The notes: generated by a model not told the origin, from the sequence alone. A stretch of DNA of 39,195 bases from Pantoea sp. RIT-PI-b (GCF_001187905.1 NZ_LGIS01000023.1:1-39195), one strand, 5' to 3'; shown: positions 1 through 11,060, numbered from the stretch's first letter. Numbers and translations are program-made.

Positions 1-5
1 GAATT

Positions 6-125
6 TGCCTGGCGGCTTTAGCGCGGTGGTCCCACCTGACCCCATGCCGAACTCAGAAGTGAAACGCCGTAGCGCCGATGGTAGTGTGGGGTCTCCCCAT
101 GCGAGAGTAGGGAACTGCCAGGCAT
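6..125 (+). rRNA. rrf: 5S ribosomal RNA (last gene of an rRNA operon)
   Basis: A 120-nt stretch running from TGCCTGGCGG to CTGCCAGGCAT is nearly identical to E. coli 5S rRNA; the ends pair to form helix I. The 16S and 23S genes would lie left of the window. In E. coli the rRNA operon in this place, upstream of metA, is rrnE, so this is probably the equivalent operon. Differences from E. coli are confined to a few bases near the 5' side (GGCTTTAGCG where E. coli has GGCCGTAGCG). Confidence 0.97.
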
Positions 126-140
126 CAGTTAGGTGAAGAA

Positions 141-168
141 GCCCTGAACGGAAGTTCAGGGCTTTTTT
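141..168 (+). terminator. Rho-independent terminator of the rRNA operon
   Basis: A perfect 9-bp stem (GCCCTGAAC / GTTCAGGGC) with a GGAA tetraloop is followed directly by six T residues. It lies 15 nt after the 5S gene. Confidence 0.95.
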
Positions 169-345
169 ACGTCTATATCTCTGTAAAAATGCAGTGTTTT
201 AGTGCAATTTTCAGCGAAAATTACAGCTAAATAGTCAAAAACCAGATCATATTCCCCCAACAACTCATCAAATATTAATAATCTTGCTGCTCTTCGTCCC
301 AATTCCCACCTAAAGCTGAAACATTTTCATAAACCGCATGAAGAC

Positions 346-407
346 TCGACATTCACAGCATACCAGGCTAATGTCGGGCATCTGGATGTCTAAACGTTTA
401 TACGGTT
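346..407 (+). promoter_or_regulatory. metA promoter region with tandem MetJ (met box)-like repeats
   Basis: A candidate -35 (TCGACA, 346-351) is followed after 17 bp by a weak -10 (TAATGT, 369-374). Directly downstream lie four contiguous 8-mers resembling the met box AGACGTCT: 376-383 (5/8), 384-391 GGATGTCT (6/8), 392-399 AAACGTTT (6/8) and 400-407 (5/8). Tandem, imperfect met boxes are the known mode of MetJ-S-adenosylmethionine repression of methionine genes. Binding is inferred from the pattern. Confidence 0.6.
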
Positions 408-429
408 GTAAGAAAGAGGTGAGCAGGTT

Positions 430-1359
430 ATGCCAATCAGAATTCCCGACGAATTACCGGCAGTGAATTTTTTACGTGATGAAAATGTCTTTGTCATGAC
501 GTCATCGCGCGCCAGTGTTCAGGAAATTCGTCCACTTAAAGTGCTGATTCTTAACCTGATGCCAAAGAAGATCGAGACGGAAAACCAGTTCCTACGGCTG
601 TTATCAAACTCGCCGCTGCAGATTGACGTGCAGCTGCTGCGTATTGATAGCCGCGAGTCGCGCAACACCCCGACCGAGCATCTGAACAACTTCTACTGCA
701 ACTTTGAAGACATCCAAAACGATAATTTCGATGGGCTAATTGTCACCGGTGCCCCGCTGGGACTGGTTGATTTCAATGATGTAGCCTACTGGCCGCAGAT
801 TCAGCGCGTGCTGCATTGGGCAAACGAACATGTCACATCGACGCTGTTTGTTTGTTGGGCGGTACAGGCGGCATTAAACATTCTGTATGGCATTCCTAAG
901 CAGACGCGACAGAACAAATTATCCGGTGTTTATGAGCATCAGATCCTGCATCCGCATGCACTGCTAACGCGTGGTTTTGACGACACTTTCCTGGCGCCAC
1001 ATTCACGCTATGCAGATTTCCCCAGCCAGTTAATTCGTGACTACACCGATCTCGAGCTGTTCGCCGAAGCGGAATCTACCGGCGCCTACCTGATGGCGAG
1101 TAAAGACAAGCGCTTAGCATTTGTTACCGGCCATCCTGAGTATGATGCGCTGACGCTTTCTGGCGAATATCATCGTGATTACGATGCGGGCTTACATCCG
1201 GAAGTGCCGTTCAACTACTTCCCGCAGGACAATCCTGAACTGCCACCGCGCGCCACCTGGCGCAGCCATGGCAATCTGCTGTTCTCGAATTGGCTCAACT
1301 ACTACGTTTATCAGATCACGCCGTTCGATCTGCGTCGTATGAATCCCACGCTCGAATAA
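430..1359 (+). CDS. metA: Homoserine O-succinyltransferase (MetA)
   Basis: Transfers succinyl from succinyl-CoA to L-homoserine, the first committed step of methionine synthesis in the cytoplasm. The 309-residue product equals the E. coli length. It is a class I glutamine-amidotransferase-like fold; the expected catalytic triad is visible at Cys142 (FVCWAV), His235 and Glu237 (TGHPEYD). The start follows an AGGTGAG ribosome-binding site 6 nt upstream. Four met-box-like 8-mers lie 22-54 nt before the start, so MetJ repression is likely. In E. coli MetA is also thermolabile and heat-shock induced; that is not visible here. The gene is followed by its own terminator, separating it from aceBAK. 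E. coli has yjaA and yjaB between the rRNA operon and metA; these are absent. Confidence 0.97.
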   Translation: MPIRIPDELPAVNFLRDENVFVMTSSRASVQEIRPLKVLILNLMPKKIETENQFLRLLSNSPLQIDVQLLRIDSRESRNTPTEHLNNFYCNFEDIQNDNFDGLIVTGAPLGLVDFNDVAYWPQIQRVLHWANEHVTSTLFVCWAVQAALNILYGIPKQTRQNKLSGVYEHQILHPHALLTRGFDDTFLAPHSRYADFPSQLIRDYTDLELFAEAESTGAYLMASKDKRLAFVTGHPEYDALTLSGEYHRDYDAGLHPEVPFNYFPQDNPELPPRATWRSHGNLLFSNWLNYYVYQITPFDLRRMNPTLE

Positions 1360-1383
1360 ATCCAACGCCTCGTTTTATCCTGC

Positions 1384-1415
1384 CGCGATAGTCGAAAGCT
1401 ATCGCGTTTTTTTTT
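1384..1415 (+). terminator. Rho-independent terminator of metA
   Basis: Stem CGCGATAG / CTATCGCG with a 7-nt loop, followed by nine T residues, 25 nt after the metA stop. Confidence 0.95.
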
Positions 1416-1503
1416 GCCTTCTGTATCTAGTGGAACCTATTGCCTTTAATTTTATGAATTAAATTATATAAATATCAATGTCATAAATGCCATCTAATAC
1501 AAA

Positions 1504-1545
1504 AATGGAAATAGTTTTTGAAAATAAAATAAAAACCGTTATGCT
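1504..1545 (+). promoter_or_regulatory. aceB promoter with IclR operator
   Basis: The block TGGAAATAGTTTTTGA (1506-1521) closely matches the IclR-protected part of the E. coli aceB promoter (TGGAAATTGTTTTTGA). It overlaps a -35 element TTGAAA (1518-1523) spaced 16 bp from a -10 TATGCT (1540-1545), so bound repressor would cover the polymerase site. The surroundings are very A/T rich, which suits the IHF and upstream contacts known in E. coli, but I cannot place those sites. Confidence 0.72.
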
Positions 1546-1622
1546 CTGATCTTGCAGGTTAAAAAACACCCTACATCCGGATCCTGTCGTTAGGCGATGG
1601 ATCAACTCAGGAGGCAGCCCGC

Positions 1623-3221
1623 ATGACAGACTCGGTTATCAGCAATACGCTAACCTTTAGCCAGCCCTTTACCCACGCGGAAAAGCAGCTGCTTACCCCG
1701 GAAGCGATCGATTTTATCCATTCACTGGTGGTGCGTTTTGCACCTGAGCGTGAGCGTCTGCTGAAAGCACGCCAGCAACGCCAGCAGCGCTACGACCAAG
1801 GCGAACTACCTGGATTTGATTCGGAAACCACTTCCATTCGTGAAAATGAGTGGCAGGTGCGGCCAATCCCCCCGCTGTTGCAAGATCGTCGTGTGGAGAT
1901 CACCGGTCCGCCGGATCGCAAAATGGTGATCAACGCGCTTAATGCGAACGTCAACGTCTTTATGGCCGACTTTGAAGATTCGCTGGCACCGACCTGGCAG
2001 AAGCTGATTGATGGACAATTAACGCTACGCGATGCGGTTAAGGGTACGCTGAGCTTTACCAGTGAAACCGGCAAGATCTACCAGCTGCGCGCCAACCCGG
2101 CGCTGCTGATGTGCCGTGTACGTGGTCTGCATCTGAATGAAAAGCATGTTGAGTGGCGCGATCGAGCCATTCCCGGCGGGCTGTTTGATTTCGCGCTCTA
2201 CTTTTTCCACAACGTTGAAGCGCTGCGGGAGAAGGGCCATGCGCCATGGTTCTATTTGCCGAAAACCGAGCATGCGGCTGAAGTGGCATGGTGGCGTGAG
2301 ATCTTCCGTTTCAGTGAAGATCGCTTCGATCTGCCACGCGGCACGATCAAAGCCACGGTATTGATCGAAACGCTGCCCGCGGTATTTCAGATGGATGAGA
2401 TCCTGTGGGAACTGCGCGATCACGTGGTTGGGCTCAACTGTGGCCGCTGGGATTACATCTTCAGCTACATCAAAACGCTCGGACAACATCCCGATCGCAT
2501 CCTGCCGGACCGCCAGCAAATCAGCATGGACCAACCATTCCTGGATGCCTATTCTCGCCTGCTGATCAAAACCTGTCATCGCCGCGGCGCGCTGGCGATG
2601 GGCGGCATGTCAGCGTTGATTCCTAGCAAAGATACGGAACGCAATTTATGGGTAACGCAGAAGGTGCAGGAAGACAAAACGCGTGAAGCCGGCAACGGTC
2701 ACGACGGCACCTGGGTGGCACATCCCGGTCTGGCAGATATTGCGATGGAAGCATTTGACCGTCAGCTCGGCGATAAGCCCAATCAACTGCATATTACGCG
2801 TGAGCAGGATGCGCCAATCACCGCAGAACGTTTATTGGCACCGTGTCGCGGCAAGCGCACCGAAGCGGGCATGCGCGCTAATATTCGCGTGGCGCTGCAA
2901 TATCTGGAAGCCTGGATCAGCGGCAATGGCTGCGTACCGATTGATGGCCTGATGGAAGATGCCGCCACTGCTGAAATCGCACGTACTTCGATCTGGCAAT
3001 GGATTCATCACAAACAGATTCTCAGCGATGGTCAGCCGGTAACGGTAGCGCTTTTCGAACGCCTGCTGGAAGAAGAGTTAGCTGCGTTGCAGCAAACCCT
3101 TGGCGCAGAACGTTGCCGCAACGGACGTTTTGAGGATGCCGCCGCGCTGATGGCGCAAATCACCACCGATAACCAACTGGTTTCTTTCCTCACTCTGCCA
3201 GGCTACCGCCTGCTGCCTTGA
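1623..3221 (+). CDS. aceB: Malate synthase A (AceB)
   Basis: Condenses glyoxylate with acetyl-CoA to give malate, the second step of the glyoxylate shunt. 532 residues against 533 in E. coli. With a one-residue offset, all four residues known from the E. coli active site are present: Arg165 (MCRVRG), Glu249 (IETLPA), Asp277 (CGRWDY) and Asp446 (LMEDAAT). The malate synthase signature spans roughly residues 268-284. The start has a strong AGGAGG site 8 nt upstream. It is the first gene of aceBAK, ending 16 nt before the chosen aceA start, with no terminator between. Control is expected by IclR at the site upstream. Long reading frames on the opposite strand inside this gene are shadows. Confidence 0.97.
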   Translation: MTDSVISNTLTFSQPFTHAEKQLLTPEAIDFIHSLVVRFAPERERLLKARQQRQQRYDQGELPGFDSETTSIRENEWQVRPIPPLLQDRRVEITGPPDRKMVINALNANVNVFMADFEDSLAPTWQKLIDGQLTLRDAVKGTLSFTSETGKIYQLRANPALLMCRVRGLHLNEKHVEWRDRAIPGGLFDFALYFFHNVEALREKGHAPWFYLPKTEHAAEVAWWREIFRFSEDRFDLPRGTIKATVLIETLPAVFQMDEILWELRDHVVGLNCGRWDYIFSYIKTLGQHPDRILPDRQQISMDQPFLDAYSRLLIKTCHRRGALAMGGMSALIPSKDTERNLWVTQKVQEDKTREAGNGHDGTWVAHPGLADIAMEAFDRQLGDKPNQLHITREQDAPITAERLLAPCRGKRTEAGMRANIRVALQYLEAWISGNGCVPIDGLMEDAATAEIARTSIWQWIHHKQILSDGQPVTVALFERLLEEELAALQQTLGAERCRNGRFEDAAALMAQITTDNQLVSFLTLPGYRLLP

Positions 3222-3237
3222 ACCCGGAGATATGGCT

Positions 3238-4539
3238 ATGAATCGTACGCAACAGATCAAACTGCTGGAATCGAGCTGGAACGATGCACGTTGGGAAGGC
3301 ATTACTCGTCCGTACAGTGCAGAGGACGTTATCAACCTGCGCGGCTCGGTGAATCCAGCCTGCACGCTGGCGGAACGCGGCGCCACCAAACTCTGGTCGT
3401 TGCTTAATGGCGAATCCAGCAAAGGCTACATCAACAGCCTCGGTGCGCTGACCGGCGGTCAGGCGGTGCAGCAAGCAAAAGCAGGCATTGAGGCGATTTA
3501 CCTCTCAGGCTGGCAGGTGGCGGCCGATGCCAACCTCGCCGGGCAGATGTATCCCGATCAGTCGCTGTATCCGGTGAATTCGGTGCCAAACGTGGTGGAA
3601 CGTATCAACCAAAGCTTCCAGCGCGCCGATCAGATTCAGTGGGCCAGCGGCGTCTCGCCAGACGATGAGGACTTCATCGATTACTTCCTGCCGATTGTGG
3701 CCGATGCGGAAGCCGGTTTTGGCGGCGTGCTCAATGCTTTCGAGCTGATGAAATCGATGATTCAGGCCGGTGCCGGTGCGGTGCATTTTGAAGACCAGCT
3801 AGCGGCAGTGAAAAAGTGCGGACACATGGGCGGCAAAGTATTAGTACCGACGCAGGAAGCGATTCAGAAACTGGTGGCAGCACGTCTGGCGGCTGACGTA
3901 ATGAACGTGCCGACGGTATTAATTGCGCGCACTGATGCCGATGCCGCCGATCTGATCACGTCCGACTGCGACCCGCGCGATGCAACATTCATTACCGGTG
4001 AGCGCACTGCCGAAGGCTTCTTCCGCACGCACGCAGGTATTGAGCAGGCGATCAGTCGCGGGCTGTCCTATGCACCTTATGCCGACGTGCTGTGGTGTGA
4101 AACCTCGACGCCGGATCTCGAGCTGGCGCAACGTTTTGCCGATGCCATTCACGCGCAGTACCCCGGCAAACTGCTGGCCTATAACTGCTCGCCGTCGTTT
4201 AACTGGAAGAAGAATCTCGACGATCGCACTATCGCACGTTTCCAGCAGGCGCTGAGCGACATGGGCTATCGCTTCCAGTTTATTACGCTGGCCGGCATTC
4301 ACAGCATGTGGTTCAACATGTTCGACCTTGCGCACGCCTACGCGCAGGGCGAAGGCATGCGGCATTACGTGGAAAAAGTGCAGCAGCCGGAATTTGCAGC
4401 GCGCGACAAAGGCTACACCTTCTCGTCACATCAGCAGGAAGTGGGGACCGGCTACTTCGATCGCATCACTAATGTGATTCAGGGCGGGCAATCCTCGGTG
4501 ACTGCATTGACCGGTTCCACCGAAGCCTCGCAGTTCTAA
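3238..4539 (+). CDS. aceA: Isocitrate lyase (AceA)
   Basis: Cleaves isocitrate to succinate and glyoxylate, the entry step of the glyoxylate shunt. From this start it has 433 residues (E. coli 434). The catalytic loop KKCGHMGGK is at 192-200 with the active-site Cys194; the C-terminal lid region ends in TALTGSTE. Two ATG codons are possible. The one at 3238 sits 7 nt after GGAGA (3226-3230) and matches the E. coli N-terminus (M-x-RTQQI); the one at 3232 would be a single base from that site, so I prefer 3238. The gap to aceK holds a REP-like palindrome but no terminator, which is a reasonable reason to expect less AceK than AceA, as in E. coli. Confidence 0.96.
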   Translation: MNRTQQIKLLESSWNDARWEGITRPYSAEDVINLRGSVNPACTLAERGATKLWSLLNGESSKGYINSLGALTGGQAVQQAKAGIEAIYLSGWQVAADANLAGQMYPDQSLYPVNSVPNVVERINQSFQRADQIQWASGVSPDDEDFIDYFLPIVADAEAGFGGVLNAFELMKSMIQAGAGAVHFEDQLAAVKKCGHMGGKVLVPTQEAIQKLVAARLAADVMNVPTVLIARTDADAADLITSDCDPRDATFITGERTAEGFFRTHAGIEQAISRGLSYAPYADVLWCETSTPDLELAQRFADAIHAQYPGKLLAYNCSPSFNWKKNLDDRTIARFQQALSDMGYRFQFITLAGIHSMWFNMFDLAHAYAQGEGMRHYVEKVQQPEFAARDKGYTFSSHQQEVGTGYFDRITNVIQGGQSSVTALTGSTEASQF

Positions 4540-4560
4540 TCTCACACCGATACTGCCTTT

Positions 4561-4584
4561 GTAGGGTCGCCATTTATGGCGACC
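4561..4584 (+). repeat. GTAG-headed REP-like palindrome between aceA and aceK
   Basis: GTAG is followed by a perfect 9-bp inverted repeat, GGTCGCCAT (4565-4573) and ATGGCGACC (4576-4584), around TT. This is one copy of the repeat family seen at 11455, 11567, 21687, 21728, 33495 and 33538. The right arm contains the upstream in-frame ATG (4576) that would make AceK ten residues longer. Confidence 0.88.
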
Positions 4585-4605
4585 GTTTCCCCCGGAGCGT
4601 TGCCA

Positions 4606-6339
4606 ATGACACCGAGAGAATCGTTAATCGCCCACACCATTCTGCAGGGTTTTGACGCGCAGTATGGTCGCTTTCTGGATATCACTGCTGGCGCACAGCA
4701 GCGCTTTGAACAGGCTGACTGGCACGCGGTGCAGCAGGCGATGAAAGCGCGTATTCATCTCTACGATCACCACGTTGGCTTGGTTGCTAATCAGCTGCGC
4801 ATTCTCAATGATACTTCGGACTGGGATGAAGCTTTCTGGCTGCGCGTCAAAAGTCATTATGAAACCCTGCTGCCTGGCTATCCGCGCCACGAAATTGCCG
4901 AGAGCTTCTTCAATTCGGTCTATTGTCGCTTACAGGGCCACCGCCATTTGTCGCCCGAACGCTTGTTTATCTTCCCGTCGCAGCCTTACGCGCCGGCACC
5001 CGTTGCACAGCGCCCGCTGTCGCGCCTGTATCGTCCGCAGCAGAATTGGCAGGAGACATTGCGTCAGGTGCTGAATGACATGCCGCTGCGCCTAACGTGG
5101 CAGGATCAAACGCGCGATATCGGCTGGATTGTGCGTCATCTGCATGAGCAGTTTGGCGCCGCGCAGCTGGCAAACGCGACGCTGGATGTCGCTAGCGAGC
5201 TGTTTTATCGCAACAAAACCGCGTGGATTGTGGCGCGGCTGCAGCTCAATGATGGCGTAGTGCCCTGCTTGTTGCCGATCCAGCGTGATGATGCCGGACG
5301 CTTGTGGATCGATACCTGTCTGACCGATAGCGATGATGCCAGCATCGTGTTTGGCTTTGCGCGCGCCTACTTCATGGTTTACGCGCCGGTGCCTGCTGCG
5401 CTGGTAGCGTGGCTGCAACCGATTTTGCCGGGCAAAACTGTGGCTGAGCGCTACATGGCGATTGGCTGTCAGAAGCACGGTAAAACCGAATGTTATCGTG
5501 AATACCTGCACTATCTGGCGCACAGCGAGGAGGATTTCACCGTCGCGCCCGGCATTCGCGGTATGGTGATGATGGTGTTCACGCTGCCGGGTTTCGATCG
5601 CGTATTTAAAGTGATTAAGGACCGTTTCGCGCCGCAAAAGGAGGTCACCGATGCGCAGGTGCGTGACTGCTATCGCATGGTCAAAGAGCACGATCGCGTC
5701 GGACGCATGGCGGATACGCAAGAGTTTGAACACTTTGCATTGCCGCGCGCCCGTATTCCTGCCGAGCTGATGGCGGAGTTTGAGCGCGATATTCCGCAGA
5801 AGCTGGAAGTACGTGACGATGTGGTGATTATTCGCCACTTGTGGCTGGAGCGCCGCATGGAGCCGCTCAATCTGTGGCTGGCACAGGCGACACCGGAACA
5901 GCGGCAGCATGCGATTGGCGAGTACGGCGATGCGATTCGCCAGCTGGCGGCGGCGAATATTTTCCCCGGTGACATGCTGTTCAAAAACTTTGGTATGACG
6001 CGCCATGGTCGCGTGGTGTTTTACGACTACGACGAGATTCGCCCGATGAGTGAGTTGGTGTTCCGCGATGTACCGCAGGCGCGTTATGAAGAGGATGAAC
6101 TGCAGGCCGAACCCTGGTACAGCGTCGGCCCGGATGACGTGTTCCCGGAAACCTTCCGCTATGCGCTATGCAGTGAACCGGCGACCGGTAAATTACTGCA
6201 GGCGCTGCATCCACAACTGTTTGATCCCAACTGGTGGCGCGCGCTGCAAACGCGCATCCGCGCAGGGCATATTGAAGAGGTGATTGCCTGGCGCGCGAGC
6301 CAGCGTTTCAGCGCGCGCTATGCTGCGGTGGCCGCTTAA
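4606..6339 (+). CDS. aceK: Isocitrate dehydrogenase kinase/phosphatase (AceK)
   Basis: Bifunctional enzyme that phosphorylates and dephosphorylates isocitrate dehydrogenase, diverting isocitrate into the glyoxylate bypass. 577 residues from this start (E. coli 578). The N-terminal regulatory half ends near residue 300; the C-terminal half holds a eukaryote-like kinase fold, with [14 protein letters not shown] and [13 protein letters not shown] segments (metal/catalytic loop near 445-465) and the YDYDEI motif. The start at 4606 is set by GGAG 8 nt upstream and by alignment with the E. coli N-terminus; the earlier ATG at 4576 lies inside a REP palindrome and has no ribosome-binding site. The stop overlaps the convergent iclR stop by 4 nt. 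The arpA gene found here in E. coli is absent. Confidence 0.95.
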   Translation: MTPRESLIAHTILQGFDAQYGRFLDITAGAQQRFEQADWHAVQQAMKARIHLYDHHVGLVANQLRILNDTSDWDEAFWLRVKSHYETLLPGYPRHEIAESFFNSVYCRLQGHRHLSPERLFIFPSQPYAPAPVAQRPLSRLYRPQQNWQETLRQVLNDMPLRLTWQDQTRDIGWIVRHLHEQFGAAQLANATLDVASELFYRNKTAWIVARLQLNDGVVPCLLPIQRDDAGRLWIDTCLTDSDDASIVFGFARAYFMVYAPVPAALVAWLQPILPGKTVAERYMAIGCQKHGKTECYREYLHYLAHSEEDFTVAPGIRGMVMMVFTLPGFDRVFKVIKDRFAPQKEVTDAQVRDCYRMVKEHDRVGRMADTQEFEHFALPRARIPAELMAEFERDIPQKLEVRDDVVIIRHLWLERRMEPLNLWLAQATPEQRQHAIGEYGDAIRQLAAANIFPGDMLFKNFGMTRHGRVVFYDYDEIRPMSELVFRDVPQARYEEDELQAEPWYSVGPDDVFPETFRYALCSEPATGKLLQALHPQLFDPNWWRALQTRIRAGHIEEVIAWRASQRFSARYAAVAA

Positions 6340-7169
6340 CGGCCAGAATAGGTTTGCGTCACCTGTTTGGCGGCGCGAATCACCAGCGCACCCAGTTCGG
6401 TGATGCGGTCGTCTGTCATGCGTGCAATCGGGCCGGAAATGGAGATTGCCGCGAAGGGTTCGCCATGCTCGTCATAGATCGGCGCAGCGACACAGCGCAG
6501 GCCTAGCGCGTGCTCCTCGTCATCATGGGAGAAGCCCATCTTACGAATCAGCGCCAGATTTTCCTTCAGGCTGTGCGGCGAAATCAGCGTCTTCGGCGTG
6601 TAATGGTGCAAACCTTTTTGATGCAGCAGCGCTGTTACTTGCTCATCGCTCAGATGTGCCAGAAATGCTTTGCCGGCGCCGGAGGCATGCATCGGCAGCT
6701 TACCGCCAATGGGTGCGGACATCCGCATCAGCTGCGTGCACTGCACCTGATCGATGATCACCGCCTGATAATCGCTGAGATCCAGCACCGCCAGATTCAC
6801 CGTCTCACCGGCATCTTCCATCAGCTTGCGCAACAGCGGATGCACAATCGCCAGCAGATTGCGGCTCTGCAGGAAGCTGCTGCCGACCACAAAGGCGTGC
6901 GAACCAATGGTCCATAACCCTAAGTCGCCCACCTGATGGACAAAGCCTTGTTGCTGCATGGTGGTGAGCAGGCGATGCGTGGTGGAGTTGGGTAAACCGG
7001 CCTGTTGTGCCAGTTCGGTGAGCGCCACGCTGCCGTGGGATTCGGCAATCAACTCCAGCAGACGCAGGCCGCGCGTAAGAGATTGAACTTGCCCGCCAAC
7101 GGGCGCGCTGGTGGTCGTGGTGGTGGCACGCGGTTTCTTGCCGCGTTTTACGGGCGCAGGGGTTGCCAT
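6336..7169 (-). CDS. iclR: IclR, transcriptional repressor of the glyoxylate-shunt operon
   Basis: 277-residue DNA-binding regulator that represses aceBAK; glyoxylate and pyruvate are the known effectors in E. coli. An Ala/Lys/Arg/Thr-rich N-terminal tail (1-25) precedes a winged helix-turn-helix (about 30-90, [20 protein letters not shown]) and an IclR-type effector-binding domain (about 105-270, with [16 protein letters not shown] and [12 protein letters not shown]). The start has GGAG 6 nt upstream. It is convergent with aceK, sharing the 4 nt TTAA as both stop codons, and divergent from metH, as in E. coli. An operator-like sequence just upstream suggests autorepression. Membership of the family is clear; orthology rests on the position beside aceK. 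Confidence 0.94.
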   Translation of the reverse strand: MATPAPVKRGKKPRATTTTTSAPVGGQVQSLTRGLRLLELIAESHGSVALTELAQQAGLPNSTTHRLLTTMQQQGFVHQVGDLGLWTIGSHAFVVGSSFLQSRNLLAIVHPLLRKLMEDAGETVNLAVLDLSDYQAVIIDQVQCTQLMRMSAPIGGKLPMHASGAGKAFLAHLSDEQVTALLHQKGLHHYTPKTLISPHSLKENLALIRKMGFSHDDEEHALGLRCVAAPIYDEHGEPFAAISISGPIARMTDDRITELGALVIRAAKQVTQTYSGR

Positions 7170-7194
7170 AACTTCTCCACAATCGCATTAATTA

Positions 7195-7209
7195 TGGAAA
7201 CCATTTTCG
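7195..7209 (-). promoter_or_regulatory. Probable IclR autoregulatory operator
   Basis: TGGAAACCATTTTCG lies 26 nt before the iclR start and matches the half-sites of the IclR consensus (TGGAAAT-N-ATTTCCA) apart from the centre and last positions. It resembles the operator in front of aceB in this window. Confidence 0.55.
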
Positions 7210-7268
7210 TTTTTAATGGTGCGAATGCAAACGTTCGCTTTCTGGTCGGATCTGTTAGGCATCATGGC

Positions 7269-7301
7269 TGAAAATGTCTCATCTGAGCTGACTTTTGCTC
7301 A
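7269..7301 (+). promoter_or_regulatory. Two MetR-like sites upstream of metH
   Basis: TGAA-N5-CTCA (7269-7281) matches the MetR consensus TGAA-N5-TTCA at 7 of 8 positions. TGAC-N5-CTCA (7289-7301) matches at 6 of 8. Their centres are 20 bp apart, about two helical turns, as expected for a LysR-type dimer of dimers. MetR activates metH with homocysteine in E. coli; binding here is inferred. Confidence 0.5.
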
Positions 7302-7309
7302 TCTTAAAG

Positions 7310-7336
7310 ATATGCCAGTATGTCTGGCTGGCATAT
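7310..7336 (+). promoter_or_regulatory. Perfect 9-bp inverted repeat in the metH leader
   Basis: ATATGCCAG (7310-7318) and CTGGCATAT (7328-7336) are perfect inverted repeats around a 9-nt spacer and end 31 nt before the metH start. It could be a leader hairpin or an operator. It is not followed by a T-run, so it is not a terminator. Confidence 0.6.
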
Positions 7337-7367
7337 TAGCCAACGCAATGACGTGGACGGGGCAACA

Positions 7368-10300
7368 GTGAGCAACAAAACAGAAATGCTGCAGCAGCAG
7401 CTGGCGCAACGCATCATGATTCTGGACGGTGGCATGGGCACCATGATCCAGAGTTATAAACTGAGCGAGCAGGATTTTCGTGGCAGCCGCTTTGCCGACT
7501 GGCCGTCCGATTTGCAAGGTAACAACGATCTGTTGGTGCTCACCAGGCCGGATGTGATTCGCGAAATCCACGATGCCTATCTCGCCGCGGGCGCGGATAT
7601 TCTGGAGACCAATACCTTTAACTCCACCACCATTGCGATGGCGGATTACGCGATGGAAGCGCTGTCGGCGGAGATCAACTTCGAAGCCGCCAAACTGGCA
7701 CGTGCCAGCGCCGATGCCTGGACGGCAAAAACACCGCATCGTCCACGCTACGTGGCGGGCGTGTTGGGCCCGACCAACCGCACCTGTTCTATCTCACCGG
7801 ATGTTAACGATCCCGCTTATCGTAACGTCACCTTCAATCAGCTGGTGGAAGCCTATCGCGAATCCACACATGCGCTGATCGCTGGCGGTTCTGATCTGAT
7901 CATGATCGAAACGGTGTTCGATACGCTGAATGCCAAAGCGGCGATTTATGCGGTGCAGGCCGAGATGGAAGCGATGGGCGTTAAGCTGCCGCTGATGATC
8001 TCCGGCACCATCACCGATGCCTCCGGTCGTACGCTCTCCGGTCAAACCACCGAAGGTTTCTATAACTCGCTGCGCCACGCCGAGCCGCTGTCATTTGGTC
8101 TTAACTGTGCGCTGGGGCCGGACGAACTGCGTCAATATGTGGCGGAGCTGTCGCGCATTGCCGAAGGCTACGTCACCGCGCACCCGAACGCCGGTTTGCC
8201 CAATGCCTTTGGTGAATACGATCTTGATGCCGCCATTATGGCCGAGCAGATTGGTGAGTGGGCACGTGCCGGATTCCTCAATATTATCGGTGGCTGCTGC
8301 GGTACCACGCCGGAACACATCGCGGCGATGGCGGCTGCGGTGGAAGGTGTTGCGCCGCGCCAGCTGCCGGAGATTCCGGTGGCTTGTCGCCTGGCGGGCC
8401 TGGAACCGCTTAACATTCACGCCGACTCGCTGTTCGTCAACGTTGGCGAACGTACCAACGTCACCGGCTCGGCTAAGTTCAAGCGCCTGATCAAAGAAGA
8501 GAAATATAACGAAGCGCTGGATGTGGCGCGTCAGCAGGTTGAGAGCGGGGCGCAAATCATCGATATCAACATGGATGAAGGCATGCTGGATGCGGAGGCG
8601 GCGATGGTGCGCTTCCTCAATCTGATTGCTGGTGAACCCGACATCGCGCGTGTGCCGATCATGATCGACTCCTCAAAATGGGAGGTCATTGAGAAGGGCC
8701 TGCAGTGCATTCAGGGTAAAGGCATCGTTAACTCCATCTCGATGAAAGAGGGCGTTGAACCTTTCATTGATCACGCGCGGAAAGTGCGTCGCTACGGCGC
8801 GGCGATGGTGGTGATGGCGTTTGACGAAGTCGGTCAGGCGGATACGCGCGCGCGCAAAATCGAAATCTGTCGCCGCGCCTACAAGATCCTCACCGAAGAG
8901 GTCGGTTTCCCACCAGAAGACATCATTTTCGATCCGAATATTTTTGCCGTTGCCACCGGGATTGAAGAGCACAACAACTACGCGATGGACTTTATCGGTG
9001 CCTGTGCCGATATCAAGCGCGAATTGCCGCATGCGCTGATCTCCGGCGGCGTCTCCAACGTATCTTTCTCGTTCCGCGGTAATGAACCGGTGCGTGAAGC
9101 GATTCACGCGGTGTTCCTCTATTACGCCATCCGCAACGGCATGGATATGGGCATCGTCAATGCCGGGCAGCTGGCGATTTACGACGATCTGCCGGCCGAG
9201 CTGCGCGACGCTGTGGAAGACGTGGTTCTTAACCGCCGTGATGATGGCACCGAGCGCCTGCTGGAGCTGGCGGAGAAATATCGCGGCAGTAAAAGTGACG
9301 GCGAGCAGGAGAAACAGCAGGCCGAATGGCGCAGCTGGGACGTGGTAAAACGTCTGGAATACTCGTTGGTGAAAGGCATCACCGAGTTTATTGAGCTGGA
9401 TACCGAGGAAGCGCGTCAGGCATCTGAACGCCCGATCCAGGTGATTGAAGGCCCGCTGATGTCCGGCATGAACGTGGTTGGCGATCTGTTCGGCGAGGGC
9501 AAAATGTTCCTGCCGCAGGTAGTGAAATCGGCGCGCGTGATGAAGCAGGCGGTGGCCTATCTCGAACCTTACATTCAGGCCAGCAAAGAGGCCGGACGCA
9601 GCAACGGCAAGATCGTGCTGGCGACGGTGAAGGGCGATGTGCACGACATCGGCAAAAACATCGTTGGTGTGGTGCTGCAGTGTAATAACTACGAAATTAT
9701 CGACCTCGGCGTGATGGTGCCGAGCGACAAAATCCTTAAAACCGCGATTGCCGAGAACGCCGATATTATCGGGCTTTCTGGGCTGATTACGCCGTCGCTG
9801 GATGAAATGGTTAACGTGGCGAAAGAGATGGAGCGCCAGGGATTCACTATCCCGCTGCTGATTGGCGGCGCGACCACCTCGAAGGCGCACACGGCGGTGA
9901 AGATTGAGCAGAATTACAGCGGTCCAACGGTGTATGTGCAGAACGCCTCGCGCACCGTGGGCGTGGTGTCATCGTTGCTCTCCGCTACGCTGAAAGAAGA
10001 TTTCGTGGCACGCACGCGCAAAGAGTACGACACGGTGCGTATTCAGCATGCACGTAAAAAGCCGCGCACGCCGCCGGTCAGCCTGCAAACCGCGCGCGAT
10101 AACGACTACTCCATTGATTGGGAAAGCTATACGCCGCCGGTGCCGCATCGTCTCGGCGTGAGCGCAGTGCAAGCCAACATTGAAACGCTGCGTAATTACA
10201 TCGACTGGACGCCATTCTTTATGACCTGGTCGCTGGCGGGAAAATATCCGCGCATCCTGGAAGATGAGGTGGTGGGCGAAGAGGCCAGGCGGCTGTTTGC

Positions 10301-11051
10301 CGATGCCAACGCGATGCTGGATATGCTGAGCACCAGCGGCACGCTCAATCCTCGCGGCGTGGTGGGGATTTTTCCGGCTAACCGCGTCGGCGATGACATT
10401 GAAATCTATCGCAATGAGAACCGCAACGAGGTGCTGTGCGTGAGCCATCATCTGCGTCAGCAGACCGAGAAAACCGACTTTGCTAACTATTGTTTGGCCG
10501 ACTTCGTGGCGCCGAAATCCAGCGGTAAAGCCGATTACCTCGGCGCGTTTGCCGTTACCGCTGGAATTGAAGAGGATGCGCTGGCCGAGGCGTATGACAA
10601 ACAGCACGATGATTACAACAAAATCATGGTGAAAGCGGTGTCGGATCGTCTGGCGGAAGCCTTTGCCGAGTATCTGCACGAGCGGGTGCGCAAGGTGATT
10701 TGGGGCTTTGCCGCCCATGAAAATCTGAGCAACGAAGAGCTGATTCGCGAGAACTATCAGGGCATTCGTCCCGCGCCGGGCTATCCCGCTTGTCCGGAAC
10801 ATACCGAGAAAGCGCCGATCTGGCAGCTACTGGATGTGGAAGCCAATACCGGTATGAAACTGACCGAATCTTTCGCTATGTGGCCAGGCGCGGCGGTTTC
10901 CGGCTGGGATTTCAGTCATCCTGACAGTAAATATTTTGCCGTGGCGCAGATTCAACGCGACCAGGTAGAAGATTACGCGGCGCGTAAAGGGATGAGTGTG
11001 ACCGAGGTTGAGCGCTGGCTGGCACCGAATCTGGGTTATGACGCGGATTAA
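7368..11051 (+). CDS. metH: Cobalamin-dependent methionine synthase (MetH)
   Basis: Transfers the methyl group of 5-methyltetrahydrofolate via methylcobalamin to homocysteine, making methionine. Starting at GTG 7368 gives 1,227 residues, exactly the E. coli length, and the register agrees: zinc ligands Cys247 and Cys310-Cys311 (GGCCGTT) in the homocysteine domain (1-330), a folate (pterin-binding) domain (about 345-640), the cobalamin module with the DVHDIG motif and axial His759 (about 650-890), and the C-terminal activation domain that binds S-adenosylmethionine and flavodoxin (about 900-1227). An ATG at 7320 would add 16 unconserved residues. GGGG lies a few bases upstream of the GTG. The gene is divergent from iclR, with MetR-like sites between. 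Confidence 0.96.
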   Translation: MSNKTEMLQQQLAQRIMILDGGMGTMIQSYKLSEQDFRGSRFADWPSDLQGNNDLLVLTRPDVIREIHDAYLAAGADILETNTFNSTTIAMADYAMEALSAEINFEAAKLARASADAWTAKTPHRPRYVAGVLGPTNRTCSISPDVNDPAYRNVTFNQLVEAYRESTHALIAGGSDLIMIETVFDTLNAKAAIYAVQAEMEAMGVKLPLMISGTITDASGRTLSGQTTEGFYNSLRHAEPLSFGLNCALGPDELRQYVAELSRIAEGYVTAHPNAGLPNAFGEYDLDAAIMAEQIGEWARAGFLNIIGGCCGTTPEHIAAMAAAVEGVAPRQLPEIPVACRLAGLEPLNIHADSLFVNVGERTNVTGSAKFKRLIKEEKYNEALDVARQQVESGAQIIDINMDEGMLDAEAAMVRFLNLIAGEPDIARVPIMIDSSKWEVIEKGLQCIQGKGIVNSISMKEGVEPFIDHARKVRRYGAAMVVMAFDEVGQADTRARKIEICRRAYKILTEEVGFPPEDIIFDPNIFAVATGIEEHNNYAMDFIGACADIKRELPHALISGGVSNVSFSFRGNEPVREAIHAVFLYYAIRNGMDMGIVNAGQLAIYDDLPAELRDAVEDVVLNRRDDGTERLLELAEKYRGSKSDGEQEKQQAEWRSWDVVKRLEYSLVKGITEFIELDTEEARQASERPIQVIEGPLMSGMNVVGDLFGEGKMFLPQVVKSARVMKQAVAYLEPYIQASKEAGRSNGKIVLATVKGDVHDIGKNIVGVVLQCNNYEIIDLGVMVPSDKILKTAIAENADIIGLSGLITPSLDEMVNVAKEMERQGFTIPLLIGGATTSKAHTAVKIEQNYSGPTVYVQNASRTVGVVSSLLSATLKEDFVARTRKEYDTVRIQHARKKPRTPPVSLQTARDNDYSIDWESYTPPVPHRLGVSAVQANIETLRNYIDWTPFFMTWSLAGKYPRILEDEVVGEEARRLFADANAMLDMLSTSGTLNPRGVVGIFPANRVGDDIEIYRNENRNEVLCVSHHLRQQTEKTDFANYCLADFVAPKSSGKADYLGAFAVTAGIEEDALAEAYDKQHDDYNKIMVKAVSDRLAEAFAEYLHERVRKVIWGFAAHENLSNEELIRENYQGIRPAPGYPACPEHTEKAPIWQLLDVEANTGMKLTESFAMWPGAAVSGWDFSHPDSKYFAVAQIQRDQVEDYAARKGMSVTEVERWLAPNLGYDAD

Positions 11052-11060
11052 TATTCGCTA

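Noticed and set aside
4576..4605. Upstream ATG for aceK
   Set aside because: It lies within the REP palindrome, has no ribosome-binding site, and the added ten residues have no match in E. coli AceK.
5092..6006. 304-codon open frame antisense to aceK
   Set aside because: Complete overlap with conserved aceK; composition (His, Arg, Gln) is that of a shadow frame.
7320..7367. ATG start for metH, 16 residues upstream
   Set aside because: The GTG at 7368 gives exactly the E. coli length and register; the upstream stretch overlaps the inverted repeat of the leader.
8673..9890. 405-codon open frame antisense to metH
   Set aside because: It lies wholly inside the well-supported metH frame, has no ribosome-binding site and encodes a His/Arg/Phe-rich product typical of the reverse of GC-rich genes.
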